From: JBFWYO01 sp050186335
GTDB lineage: Bacteria; Pseudomonadota; Alphaproteobacteria; Bin65
Direction: 5' to 3'
Length of the DNA: 61,716 nucleotides
Assembly (NCBI GenBank): GCA_050186335.1
Contig: JBFWYO010000014.1
Coordinates: 1-61,716, forward strand
How positions within the stretch are numbered: the stretch's first letter is position 1; every line of letters begins with the position of its first letter. Shown piece after piece: positions 1-9,671 of this stretch. A program made the translations under genes and the position numbers. The notes below the pieces were generated by a model that was given only the letters and a program-made list of their open reading frames with translations, did no database searches and had not been told where the DNA came from.

Positions 1-428
1 GTCTCGACCGAAGTAACGTTTGCGAAAGTCGAGCGCCCTCGTGCATGAGCGATCTTCCAAACCTTCAGAATCGAAAATGCGACATCGTCGGACGTGAAAT
101 TCTTGCCGTCGTCCCACTTCACGCCGCGGCGCAGATTAAACCGGATGGTCATGCCGTCGTCGCTGACTTGCCAGGATTCGGCGAGTTGCGGCTTGAGATT
201 GAAAGCGAAATCATAAGTCACCAGACCATCGAACATCTTCGGCGAGATCTGGCTGATGGGTCCGGACGTGCTGAGTGCGCTGGTCAGCATGGGCGGCTCG
301 GGCCAAACGAGATAGGTCAGCGTCCCACCACGCTTGGGCGTATTTTGAGCGGCGGCAGACCCGATGGTCGAAGCGCCCGCAATCGCGACCAGCATCGCAA
401 TAAATTCGCGCCGAGCAATCTCGTCCAT
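1..428 (-). CDS. ABC transporter substrate-binding protein, family 5 (N-terminal part)
   Basis: The minus-strand frame starts with ATG at 428 after a GAGGGAAG ribosome site and runs off the left edge, so 142 residues are visible. It opens with an export signal containing a twin-arginine-like RREF followed by a hydrophobic stretch and an Ala-rich cleavage region. The mature start reads KRGGTLTYLVWPEP, then a segment with MFDGLVTYD, LAESW, GMTIRFNLRRGVKWDDG and SDDVAFS. This is the typical N-terminus of the peptide/nickel/opine binding proteins (SBP_bac_5) that deliver substrate to a periplasmic ABC importer. The rest of the protein and any permease genes lie outside the window, so the substrate is unknown. 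Confidence 0.9.
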   Translation of the reverse strand, partial: MDEIARREFIAMLVAIAGASTIGSAAAQNTPKRGGTLTYLVWPEPPMLTSALSTSGPISQISPKMFDGLVTYDFAFNLKPQLAESWQVSDDGMTIRFNLRRGVKWDDGKNFTSDDVAFSILKVWKIAHARGRSTFANVTSVE

Positions 429-566
429 AATGCTTCCCTCGCCTAAGGATTGTTCTAATTGACGACGTGCTTTGCTCGCACCGTGCTGAAGCAATGTAGC
501 AGTTCGAGCACATAGTGTCTAGAATTGCCCCTTTGGCACAGCATTTCCAGCGGCGGCATTTGGTGT

Positions 567-2006
567 ATGGAGACGGCGAAAGGACTAGCTGCACTCGAAC
601 GGCAAATCATCCGGGATCTTGAATTCCTATCGTATCCCGCGACCGATTGGGTGCTACCGACGTGTCGCCCGGACGGAGCGCATGTCTATGACGTCGTCGT
701 CGTCGGCGCGGGGCAGGGCGGATTGGGCACCGCCTTTGCCCTCAAACGTCAACATGTCCGCAACGTCCTTGTCGTCGATCGACGACCCGTCGGACGCGAG
801 GGGCCGTGGCTCACGTATGCGCGCATGGAAACGCTGCGCACGGTCAAGGAACTGACCGGTCCGGACGGAGACTTGCCGAACCTCACTTTTCGGGCGTGGT
901 ACGAGGCGCAATTCGGCTGCGACGCATGGCGAAACCTCGTCCGCATACCGCGAGGAATGTGGATGGAGTACCTCAACTGGTTCCGTCGTGCGACCGATAT
1001 TGCCGTGCAGAACGATACGGAGATCGTCGACATCGGACCTGATGGTGGTCAAATCCGGCTCGCGCTTCGCCGCAACGGCCGCGACGAAACTGTACTGACG
1101 CGCAAAGTTGTGCTGCAGACGGGTCTTGAAGGCAGCGGTGGACCGAGCTTGCCGAAAGGGCTTTGGGAGCATCTTCCGCGCTCCCTTTGGGCGCATAGTT
1201 CGGACGAGAATATCGATTGGGCGCGTATTAAAGGCGGTCGCGTCGGCGTGCTGGGCGCCGGTGCATCGGCTTTCGACAACGCGCTTGCGGCTCTCGATGC
1301 CGGAGCTACGGAAGTGCATCTCTTTGCGCGCCGCCGTGAGTTGCCCCGAATCAATTTCATGCGCGGTATCGAATACACTGGGTTTTTCCGGTATTTCGGT
1401 GCGCTCGACGATCTGCGCCGTTGGCGGTTCAGCCGGCACATTTACTCGCTTCAGGTGCCGCCGCCACCGGACACTTTCGAAAAGGCGATAACTCACCCAG
1501 GGTTCCGATTGCGCCTCGGGCAAGCTTGGCGCAGCACGCGCGCGATAGACGACAAGGTCGAGATCGAAACCGATCAGGGTCGGTTTTCGTTTGATCTCAT
1601 CATTTTCGGAACCGGTTTCGATCAGAACATTGGTCAACGGGCCGAGTTGCGCCGGGTCAGCGAGCACGTCGCATTGTGGCGCGACCGATTCACGCCGCCG
1701 CCGGGCGAGGACGATACCGTCCTGAAGCGTCAGCCTTATCTTGGTTCGACTTTCGAACTGATGGAACGTAATCCGGGGGCGGCGCCATGGCTAAGGCATA
1801 TTCGTCTGTGTGGAAGCGGCAGCTGGCCGAGCATGGGTCCAGTCGTTGCCGGCGTGAACGGGATGAAATTCGGATTGGGTCGAATCGTCGATGGCGTTTG
1901 CCGAGACCTTTTTCTCGAAGATGCGGACCAGCACTACGCGAGATATCTCGAATATTCAGTTCCAGAATTGACGGCGGCAATGCCGCCAAATTCGCCCGCC
2001 GAATGA
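567..2006 (+). CDS. FAD/NAD(P)-binding oxidoreductase, flavin monooxygenase-like
   Basis: The 479-residue protein has two Rossmann dinucleotide sites: GAGQGGLGTAFAL near the N-terminus for FAD, and GVLGAGASAFDNALAALDAG in the middle for NAD(P)H. A late IIFGTGFD motif is typical of flavin-containing monooxygenases and related proteins. I prefer the ATG at 567 (METAKGL) because the upstream in-frame ATG at 525 adds 14 residues unlike the family. The gene lies 18 bp before a DsbA-like gene on the same strand, probably as a two-gene unit, and is divergent from the binding protein at the left edge. The substrate cannot be told from sequence; a Baeyer-Villiger or N-hydroxylating role is only a possibility. 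Confidence 0.8.
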   Translation: METAKGLAALERQIIRDLEFLSYPATDWVLPTCRPDGAHVYDVVVVGAGQGGLGTAFALKRQHVRNVLVVDRRPVGREGPWLTYARMETLRTVKELTGPDGDLPNLTFRAWYEAQFGCDAWRNLVRIPRGMWMEYLNWFRRATDIAVQNDTEIVDIGPDGGQIRLALRRNGRDETVLTRKVVLQTGLEGSGGPSLPKGLWEHLPRSLWAHSSDENIDWARIKGGRVGVLGAGASAFDNALAALDAGATEVHLFARRRELPRINFMRGIEYTGFFRYFGALDDLRRWRFSRHIYSLQVPPPPDTFEKAITHPGFRLRLGQAWRSTRAIDDKVEIETDQGRFSFDLIIFGTGFDQNIGQRAELRRVSEHVALWRDRFTPPPGEDDTVLKRQPYLGSTFELMERNPGAAPWLRHIRLCGSGSWPSMGPVVAGVNGMKFGLGRIVDGVCRDLFLEDADQHYARYLEYSVPELTAAMPPNSPAE

Positions 2007-2024
2007 ATTGGGAGCTTGGAATCT

Positions 2025-2618
2025 ATGATGCGAACCATTACATATTTTCATTCATTGTCCTCTCCCTGGGCCTATCTCGGCGGTCCACGCTTCCACGAGA
2101 TCGTTCGACGACATTCACTAAGTGTGGTGTTGAGGCCGGTCACCATCATTTCCGAAAACGGCGGCATTCCGCTTCGAACACGGCCCCAGGCGCGACAGGA
2201 CTACCACGAACTCGAACTCGACCGTTGGCGGAAGCATCTGGGCATGCCGCTTAATCTTCGTCCGCGGTATTACCCGACAGATCCGACTCAGTCCGCCCGC
2301 ATGGTGATTGCCGCCGATCGTGCTGGATTCAACGCGCTCAATCTTTCACATGCGTTGCTTCGGGCGCTTTGGGCGGAGGAACAGGATACTCTCGATCCGG
2401 CGGTACGACGCCGTGTGGCCGATGGTGTCGGCTTGGACGGAGCGGCGTTGGTTGTCGCCGAAAACTCCCCGGACGTGATTTTCGCCTGGGAGGCGAGCCG
2501 CGCCGAAGCCGTTACCTCCGCAGTCTTCGGAACCCCAACGTACATCTATAAGGGCGAGCGCTTCTGGGGGCAGGATCGGCTCGATTTCCTCGATCGCGCG
2601 GTGCAGCGCGACACATGA
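2025..2618 (+). CDS. DsbA-family / 2-hydroxychromene-2-carboxylate isomerase-like protein
   Basis: This 197-residue protein starts with a thioredoxin-fold strand and the SLSSPWAYLG segment, where the Ser-Pro replaces the CxxC of oxidoreductases as in the kappa-GST/HCCA isomerase group. It ends with FGTPTYIYKGERFWGQDRLDFL, a hallmark of that group, which uses glutathione in aromatic catabolism or related isomerisations. I chose ATG 2025 because GGGAG lies about ten bases upstream; the next codon is also ATG. It probably forms a unit with the flavoprotein gene ending 18 bp upstream. The exact substrate is not evident. Confidence 0.8.
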   Translation: MMRTITYFHSLSSPWAYLGGPRFHEIVRRHSLSVVLRPVTIISENGGIPLRTRPQARQDYHELELDRWRKHLGMPLNLRPRYYPTDPTQSARMVIAADRAGFNALNLSHALLRALWAEEQDTLDPAVRRRVADGVGLDGAALVVAENSPDVIFAWEASRAEAVTSAVFGTPTYIYKGERFWGQDRLDFLDRAVQRDT

Positions 2619-3071
2619 ATGGCGAACAGTGTTGGAGGTCGCCTTTGAGCCACTAGCCAATGCCTAGAAGCATTCGTGCACGGAAGCCGAATACGCGTAT
2701 CGACCACGCCGCAGAAAAATGCCGGTGGCTAGCTTATTGAAGCGCGTAATATTGTCGTTCTGCCGCGTCACATCGATACAGATGGCGACCAAGGGCCGCA
2801 TCCTGATTTAAAGATTTGATCCGTGGGCTGGACTCTGCGGTCCGGATCGGACGCCACGTGGACCAGCGGTTTCTCGACGACCGCGACAATGGGCCGATAC
2901 CCAGCATGCGGCAGATCGGGACACCGCCTCTTGGGACGATCCGCTTTGCCCCAGTGACCGCGACATCGGCGTCGGATTGTTCACGGACGGACAGAAGCAC
3001 CTGCTCGACGCCGCCTGCGGCCCGAAGGCTAATTGGGCCAATCGAATAAAATCGCGCCTTCGATCGCTCGA
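2619..3071. other. Convergent intergenic region, no gene recognised
   Basis: This 453-bp stretch separates a plus-strand gene from the 3' end of the minus-strand acyl-CoA ligase. Short open frames exist on both strands, for example plus-strand from 2812, but none has a ribosome site or a recognisable product. No strong terminator hairpin with a T-run was seen. Confidence 0.5.
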
Positions 3072-4888
3072 CTACGAGTCGCCGTACATCGTTTCGATTA
3101 CCTTGGCATACTTCTCGCTGACGAGCTTCCGTTTGAGTTTCAGCGTCGGCGTCATCTCCTCGTCTTCGGCGGTCAATTGCGTTTCGATCAAACGGAATTT
3201 CTTGATCTGCTCCACTTGGTTGAACTTCCGGTTGACCTTGTCGACTTCGCCTGCGATCAGGTCGATGACCGCGCGCGCTTGGGTCAAGCTCGCAAAATTA
3301 GTGAACGGCACGCTTCGGTCCTGCGCGAATTTGACGACATTCTCGTGGTCGATCATGATGAGAGAAGTCAGGTATTTGCGTCGGTCGCCGATGACGATGG
3401 CGTCGGCGATGTAGGGGCTGAACTTGAGCTCGTTCTCGATTTCGCTCGGCGTAATGTTCTTCCCGCCGGCCGTGATGATGATATCCTTCATGCGGTCGGT
3501 GATCACCAGATAGCCTTCGTCGTCGATGTGGCCGACATCGCCGGAATGCAGCCAACCCTCGGCGTCGATTGTCTCCGCCGTTTTCTCTGGTTGGTTCAGA
3601 TAGCCCATAAAGATGCCCGGGCCGCGAATGAGGATCTCGCCTTGCTCCGAGATCCTGATCTCGACGCCGTGCAGCGGTTTGCCCACCGTTCCCAACTTGC
3701 GATTGTGCGGCTGGTACATGGTGGAGGCGCCGCCGCTCTCGGTCTGGCCGTAACCCTCGACGATCTCGAGCCCCAGGATCACGTACCAGCGCAAGAGGTC
3801 GGGTGCGATCGGCGCCGCAGCGGAAATCAGATTGCGCGCGCGGCCAAGCCCGAGACTCACTTTGATGTTCCGGAACACCAGGATTTCCGCCAGCCAACGC
3901 TGACCGCGCAGCCAAGCAGGGATCGGCGCGCCGGCGAGACGAAGATCGACCACCCGGCCGCCGATCCTGAGCGCCCAGTCCCACGCGCGCCGTTCCAGGG
4001 GAGTGGCGTCGTCGATCGCGAGACGAATGGCGGAATAGAATTTCTCCCAGGTGCGCGGCACGCTGGCGATGTAGTGGGGCGCCACTTCGCGCAGATCCTG
4101 CGCGAACGTATACTTGTTCTCTACGATATTGACGATCGCGCCGGTGCGCAGTTGGCGGTACATCGAGTTGAACCGCTCGGCGATGTGGCTCAGCGGCAGC
4201 GAACAGAGCAATTCGTCGCCCGGCATCGCGGGAAACACATCGTCGAACGCCTCGATCCCGTGCAGCACGTTGCGGTGGCTCAGCATGGCCCCCTTCGGCG
4301 GCCCGGTTGTCCCGGACGTGTAGACGAGGATGGCGCGGTCATCCGGCTCGGCCAGTTCCAATTCGCGCTCCCAGACGCCCTTGGTGGCGTCGTCGGCCGC
4401 GGCGCCGCTGGCGAGAAAATCCGCGAACGACATCACCATGGCATCGTCGAGCTTTTCGAGGCCGCGCATGTCGAACACGACCAGTTTTTCGAGCGAAGGG
4501 CAGCGCGCACGGACTTCCAAGAACTTGTCGAGTTGTTCGTCGTCCTCGACGAAGGCGATACGGGGCCGGCAATCGTTCAACAGGTATTCCACTTGATCGG
4601 CCGGGTTTGTGGTGTAGATGCCGACGGTGGTGGCGCCGACGCCTTGCGCGCCCATGTCGCAGAAGAACCATTCGGATTTCGGGTCGCTCAGCACGGCAAC
4701 GCAGTCGCCGCGCCGGATCCCGGCTGCGCGTAGCGCCATGCCGACATGGCGGGCCGTGAGGCCGTAGGCGGACCAGGAAATCTCCTGCCACACGCCGAGC
4801 TTTTTCTCGCAAAGTGCAGTCGCCTCGCCGCGCGCCAGAACGGAGGCCCAGAACAGGGACGGCACGGTGGCGGCAAAACGTTCGGTCT

Positions 4889-4898
<10 letters not shown>
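3072..4898 (-). CDS. Long-chain acyl-CoA synthetase (AMP-forming), FAA1/FadD15 type
   Basis: The 608-residue protein carries the adenylate-forming signatures in order: P-loop LVYTSGTTGPPKGAMLSH near residue 195, GYGQTESGG near 380, and the hinge/A8 segment GWLHSGDVGHIDDEGYLVITDRMKD followed by KNITPSEIENEL. The extended C-terminal region with a split domain is typical of the bacterial long-chain (FAA1-like) group. It activates a carboxylic acid to its CoA thioester in the cytoplasm. The start overlaps the end of livF by 10 bp, so it is the last gene of the liv operon. This suggests that it activates the compound that the transporter brings in; that link is an inference. Confidence 0.9.
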
Positions 4899-5642
<744 letters not shown>

Positions 5643-5656
<14 letters not shown>

Positions 5657-6428
5657 GGCGCTGCTTCCGGCCAAGATACGCTTCGATCACGGTGGGATCG
5701 GTCTGCACCTCGCGCGGCGCGCCGAGCTTGAGCAGGCGACCCTGCGCCATCGCCATGACGCGATCGGACACCGCGCCCACCAGGCGCATATCATGCTCGA
5801 TCATGACGACGGTTACGCCGAGCTGGTCGCGGATGTCGCGGATCCAGAAGATCATGTCGTCGGTTTCCTCGACGTTGAGGCCGGACGAAGGTTCGTCGAG
5901 CAGCAACAGCTTCGGCTGCGGCACCAGCGCGCGCGCCAGTTCCACCACCTTGCGCACGCCGTAGGGCAGGCTGCCGGCAAGCTGGTCGCGATACTGCTGG
6001 ATCTCCAGGAAGTCGATGACCTCCTCGACGCGCCGCCGGCTTTCCTCCTCCTGCCGAAACGCGCGCGGCAGGAATGCGAACTCTTCCCACAATGTCGTTC
6101 GCCGGCTGCCGTAACAGCCGAGCAATAAATTCTGCAGCACGGTTGCGCGCTCGAACAATTCGATGTTCTGGAATGTACGGGCGACGCCCCGGCGCGCGAC
6201 GATATGGGCTGGCCGGCGGCCGATTTCCTGTCCCATCAAGCGGACGCTACCGGTCTGCGCGTCATAGACGCGACTGATCAGATTGATCACCGAGGTCTTG
6301 CCGGCGCCGTTTGGGCCGATGATCGAGAAGATTTCACCCGGCATGACGTCGAAGCTGATGCCGTCCACGGCCCGGATGCCGCCGAACGCAACGGACAAAT
6401 CGCGCACTTCGAGCACCGGGTCGCTCAC
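5643..6428 (-). CDS. livG: Branched-chain amino acid-type ABC transporter ATP-binding protein LivG
   Basis: The 261-residue ATPase has Walker A GPNGAGKTS, signature LPYGVRKVVELARAL, Walker B LLLLDEPSSGLN and the IEHDM switch. The signature has the degenerate form usual for LivG. The start is GTG at 6428 (reading SDPVLEVRDLSV), supported by AAAGGAG about nine bases upstream; it overlaps the livM stop as GTGA. The longer open frame upstream overlaps livM and is not protein-like. It pairs with LivF. Confidence 0.92.
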
Positions 6429-7498
6429 CAGCGTTCTCCTTTGGAGAACGCGCGTTGGCGGACAAACGTGCCTTTGCGATAGAGCGGAAAGGATTCCAGA
6501 TAGAATCGCAAGCGCAGCCACAAGGCGTTCAGACCGCCCGGCTCGAACAGGATAAACAGCAGCAGCACGAGACCGAATATCGCCGCCTGCAGGCCGTTGA
6601 TGCCGGCGATATCTGGCGGCAGCCTATCCTTCAGCACGGCAACGAATTGCGGCAGCAAAACGACGAACAAAGCGCCGAGATGGGCGCCGCGCAGCGAACC
6701 GATGCCGCCGATGAACACCAGGATCAACAGCTCGATCGACACGCCGACGGTGAACTGCGCCGGTGTGACGAAGCGGAACGCGTGGGCCAATAGTGCTCCG
6801 GCAACGCCGGCGTAGGCGGCGCTGATCGAAAAAGACAGCGTCTTTACGCCGGCCACGTTGATGCCCATGCTGCGCGCCGCCGCTTCGCTGTCGCGGATGG
6901 CGATCATGGCGCGGCCGGTCGGGGTGCGCAGCAGATTGCGCGCCGCCAAGGTGCCGAGTACGACCAGGGCCAGAGCGAGCAGATAGAATTTCCAGGTTGT
7001 ATCGAGGGTCACGCCGAAGAAGACCGGCGCCTTGACGAAAATACCTTTGTGGCCGCGCGTCAGCCCTTCCCAGCGGCCAATGATCTGTTCGGCGATGAAG
7101 GCGAAGGCCAGAGTCGCCATCGCCAGATATATGCCGTAAAGGCGCAGCGCGGGCAGGCCGACCGCTATACCGCAAGCGGCCGTCAACACGGCGGCAATGA
7201 TCAGCACGAGCGCGAAATCGACGCCGAACGGCTGCAGGATCGCCGCGGTATATCCGCCAACCGCCAGGAAAGCCGCGTGTCCGAGCGAAAGCAGGCCGGT
7301 GAATCCGGACAACAGCATCAGCCCAACGCCGGCAATGCCGTAAATGAACACGAAAACGAATTGCTGCAACGTGTAGTCGTCGGAGAGCATCGGCGCCACG
7401 AGCAATCCAACCAGCAGCGCCAGATACCAAAGCGAGTCGCGTGGGTACTCGAATAAGCGGATATCGGCGCGATAAGTCGTTTTCTTCTGAAAACGCAT
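6425..7498 (-). CDS. livM: Branched-chain amino acid-type ABC transporter permease LivM
   Basis: This 357-residue membrane protein has many hydrophobic segments and the conserved family region GFTGLLSLGHAAFLAVGGY near the N-terminus, followed by the EAA-like loop with RAMIAIRDSEAAARSMGI. The start at ATG 7498 (MRFQKK) overlaps the livH stop by one base as TGATG. The open frame extends upstream, but that part is the shadow of livH. It forms the inner-membrane channel with LivH. Confidence 0.92.
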   Translation of the reverse strand: MRFQKKTTYRADIRLFEYPRDSLWYLALLVGLLVAPMLSDDYTLQQFVFVFIYGIAGVGLMLLSGFTGLLSLGHAAFLAVGGYTAAILQPFGVDFALVLIIAAVLTAACGIAVGLPALRLYGIYLAMATLAFAFIAEQIIGRWEGLTRGHKGIFVKAPVFFGVTLDTTWKFYLLALALVVLGTLAARNLLRTPTGRAMIAIRDSEAAARSMGINVAGVKTLSFSISAAYAGVAGALLAHAFRFVTPAQFTVGVSIELLILVFIGGIGSLRGAHLGALFVVLLPQFVAVLKDRLPPDIAGINGLQAAIFGLVLLLFILFEPGGLNALWLRLRFYLESFPLYRKGTFVRQRAFSKGERW

Positions 7499-8379
7499 CA
7501 GACCCGCCTTTTCAACGAAATACCGAACAAGCCTTGCGGGCGCAGTAGCAGCACCGCCAGCAGAAGAACGTATGGAATGATGTCCTTCAGTCCCTCCGGC
7601 CCATAGCGGCCGGCGAAAACTTCCGACAGACCGACGATGAGGCCGCCCAGAATTGCGCCCGGTATGCTGCCGAAGCCGCCGAGCACGGCCGCCGGCAGGG
7701 CGTTCAACCCGATCAGCCCCATGTTCACATGCACGAAGGTCAGCGGCGCGAGCAAGATACCGGCCAGCGCGGCGGTTGCCGCGCCCAAGGCCCACACCAA
7801 GGAAAACATGCGCTCGACGCGAACGCCGACGAATGCCGCGGCCAATTGATTCTGGGATACGGCCTGCATGGCGATGCCGGTTCTTGTATAGCGGAAGAAC
7901 AGGAACAGTCCGGCGCAGGCGAGCAGGGTCGCCGCAATCGCCAGCAGATGATCTTGTGCGATGGCGATCGAACCGAGGCGGACGAATTTACCGGTAAACG
8001 GCGAATTCAACGAAAATGTCTCGGCTCCCCAGCCTGGCACCATCGACATGCCGCTTCGCAACAAGTAACCGAGGCCGATGGTCGCCATCAGAATGGCGAA
8101 GACGGGTTCCCCTACCAGGCGGCGCAGCACGAATCGATTGATGGCCGCGCCGGCGCAGGAAACCACGGCGATCGCGCAAATGGCCGACAACCAGAACGGC
8201 AGCTTGAAGAACGTTACGATGATGAGTGCTGCGAACGCGGCGAGCATCATCAACTCACCCTGCGCGAAATTGAGGACTTCGGTCGCCTTGTAAATGAGGA
8301 CGAAACCGAGCGCGGTCAGACCATAAACGCAGCCGACCGCCACGCCGCCGACAATTGTCTGGGCAATATCGGAGAGCAT
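7498..8379 (-). CDS. livH: Branched-chain amino acid-type ABC transporter permease LivH
   Basis: The 293-residue protein contains the LivH hallmark GLTALGFVLIYKATEVLNFAQGELMML near its N-terminus and about eight hydrophobic segments. It ends in RPQGLFGI as is usual for LivH. The start lies 22 bp after livK, and its end overlaps livM by one base, so translation is probably coupled. With LivM it forms the membrane pore. Confidence 0.92.
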   Translation of the reverse strand: MLSDIAQTIVGGVAVGCVYGLTALGFVLIYKATEVLNFAQGELMMLAAFAALIIVTFFKLPFWLSAICAIAVVSCAGAAINRFVLRRLVGEPVFAILMATIGLGYLLRSGMSMVPGWGAETFSLNSPFTGKFVRLGSIAIAQDHLLAIAATLLACAGLFLFFRYTRTGIAMQAVSQNQLAAAFVGVRVERMFSLVWALGAATAALAGILLAPLTFVHVNMGLIGLNALPAAVLGGFGSIPGAILGGLIVGLSEVFAGRYGPEGLKDIIPYVLLLAVLLLRPQGLFGISLKRRV

Positions 8380-8401
8380 GGCGGTCGGTCCGGGATCGCG
8401 C

Positions 8402-9580
8402 CTATTCGCTTAGGAACGGGGTCAGAATTTCCCAGCGATTGTTGCGGACCTGGGCGACAAAGGCACGCAGGGGCGGCATGTGCCGCTGCGGCGTGAATGT
8501 CGTCTCGGGGGTGTCGAAAATGTCCGTGTATTTCACTTTGTACATACCCTCGATCAAGCTGTCCGCCGTGAGATTGCGGCCGGCCGCTTTCGCCGCTTCG
8601 GCGAAAATGGCCACGGAGTTGTACCCTGCGGCGCCGGTCGGGCCGCCCTCGCGGTTGAACTTGGCGCGGAACCGCGCGTACCAATCCTTGACTTGCGGTG
8701 TCGCTGTGTCGGCATAGAAAATCTTGTTCTGGCCTACCGCGTAGACGCCCTCCATCGCTTCCTTGCCGAGCGCGAGGGAGAGGCTGGTGTAAACCGGGAA
8801 GCCGCCGAGCATTTTGGCGTCCCAACCCAGCTTCTGCCGCTCGCGCGCGACGCCCACGGTTTCGCGCAGGGCGGTGCCGAGCAGCACCAGATCGACGTTC
8901 GCCGCCTTCAAGCGCGCGACCTGCGCGGAGAAATCGGTGGCGCCCGGCTTGTAGCTGACGGATTCGACCAATTGCATCTTGTGCTTCGCCAGCGCCGCCT
9001 TGGCCCCGGCCATCATGGCCTCGCCGTAGTCGTCGCCCTGATAGATGGCACCGACGCGCTTGGGTTTGAGCTCGCGGATGGCGTAATCCACGCCCAGCCG
9101 CATGAAGAACTCGTCGGGCAGGAAATAGCCGAAACTCAGCTTGCTGGGAGGCGTATGCAGCGCCGTGGCACCCGTGCCGGCGAACATCAGGGGAATGCCT
9201 TTCTCGCGAGTGATCTGCAACGAGGCCAGGGTCGGATTGGTGCCGAACGGAAAGACCAGGGCGAACACCTTGTCGCGGTCGACCAGCTTCTGCGTCGCCA
9301 GCACGGCTCGCTTGGTATCGTAGCCGGTGTCCTCGACGATCAGGCGCAACTTGCGGCCGTTGATGCCGCCCGCCGCGTTGATCTCGTCGATGCGCAACAG
9401 CATGCCGTCGCGCCCTTCGGAGCTGGGGCTTGAAAGCGGCCCGCTCAGGTCGGCGTGGGTGCCGATCAGGATCTCGGTGTCGGTGATACCCTGGGTGGTC
9501 AGCTTTACATTCTCCGCCGCCAGCGGTGTTGCCAGCAGCATCGCGCCCGCCGCGACGGCTCCACGAAACACTTTACGCAT
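8402..9580 (-). CDS. ABC transporter substrate-binding protein, LivK family
   Basis: This 392-residue periplasmic binding protein starts with a Sec signal (MRKVFRGAVAAGAMLLATPLAA) cleaved near AEN. It continues with ITDTEILIGTHADLSGPLSS and INAAGGINGRKL, both typical of the family 6 (leucine/aromatic acid) binding proteins. ATG 9580 is preceded by GAAGGAGG. It is the first gene of the transporter block and lies 91 bp after the carboxyltransferase gene. The ligand is unknown; catabolic neighbours suggest an organic acid. Confidence 0.9.
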   Translation of the reverse strand: MRKVFRGAVAAGAMLLATPLAAENVKLTTQGITDTEILIGTHADLSGPLSSPSSEGRDGMLLRIDEINAAGGINGRKLRLIVEDTGYDTKRAVLATQKLVDRDKVFALVFPFGTNPTLASLQITREKGIPLMFAGTGATALHTPPSKLSFGYFLPDEFFMRLGVDYAIRELKPKRVGAIYQGDDYGEAMMAGAKAALAKHKMQLVESVSYKPGATDFSAQVARLKAANVDLVLLGTALRETVGVARERQKLGWDAKMLGGFPVYTSLSLALGKEAMEGVYAVGQNKIFYADTATPQVKDWYARFRAKFNREGGPTGAAGYNSVAIFAEAAKAAGRNLTADSLIEGMYKVKYTDIFDTPETTFTPQRHMPPLRAFVAQVRNNRWEILTPFLSE

Positions 9581-9671
9581 CGTTTCCTCCTTCGTTTGCA
9601 TCCGCCGAGCGGCGGTGCAGATCGCTTTTTCCGGTTCCGAAACCCACTCTCGGAAAATGCCGGTCGTCTAC

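Noticed and set aside
2812..3060. Open plus-strand frame containing GLFTDGQKHLLDAACG as a decayed gene
   Set aside because: It looks somewhat protein-like but no family was recognised and no start signal was found.
3033..4733. Plus-strand open frame of 566 codons antisense to the acyl-CoA ligase
   Set aside because: High GC leaves long antisense frames open; the translation has no recognisable family, while the minus strand has all ligase motifs.
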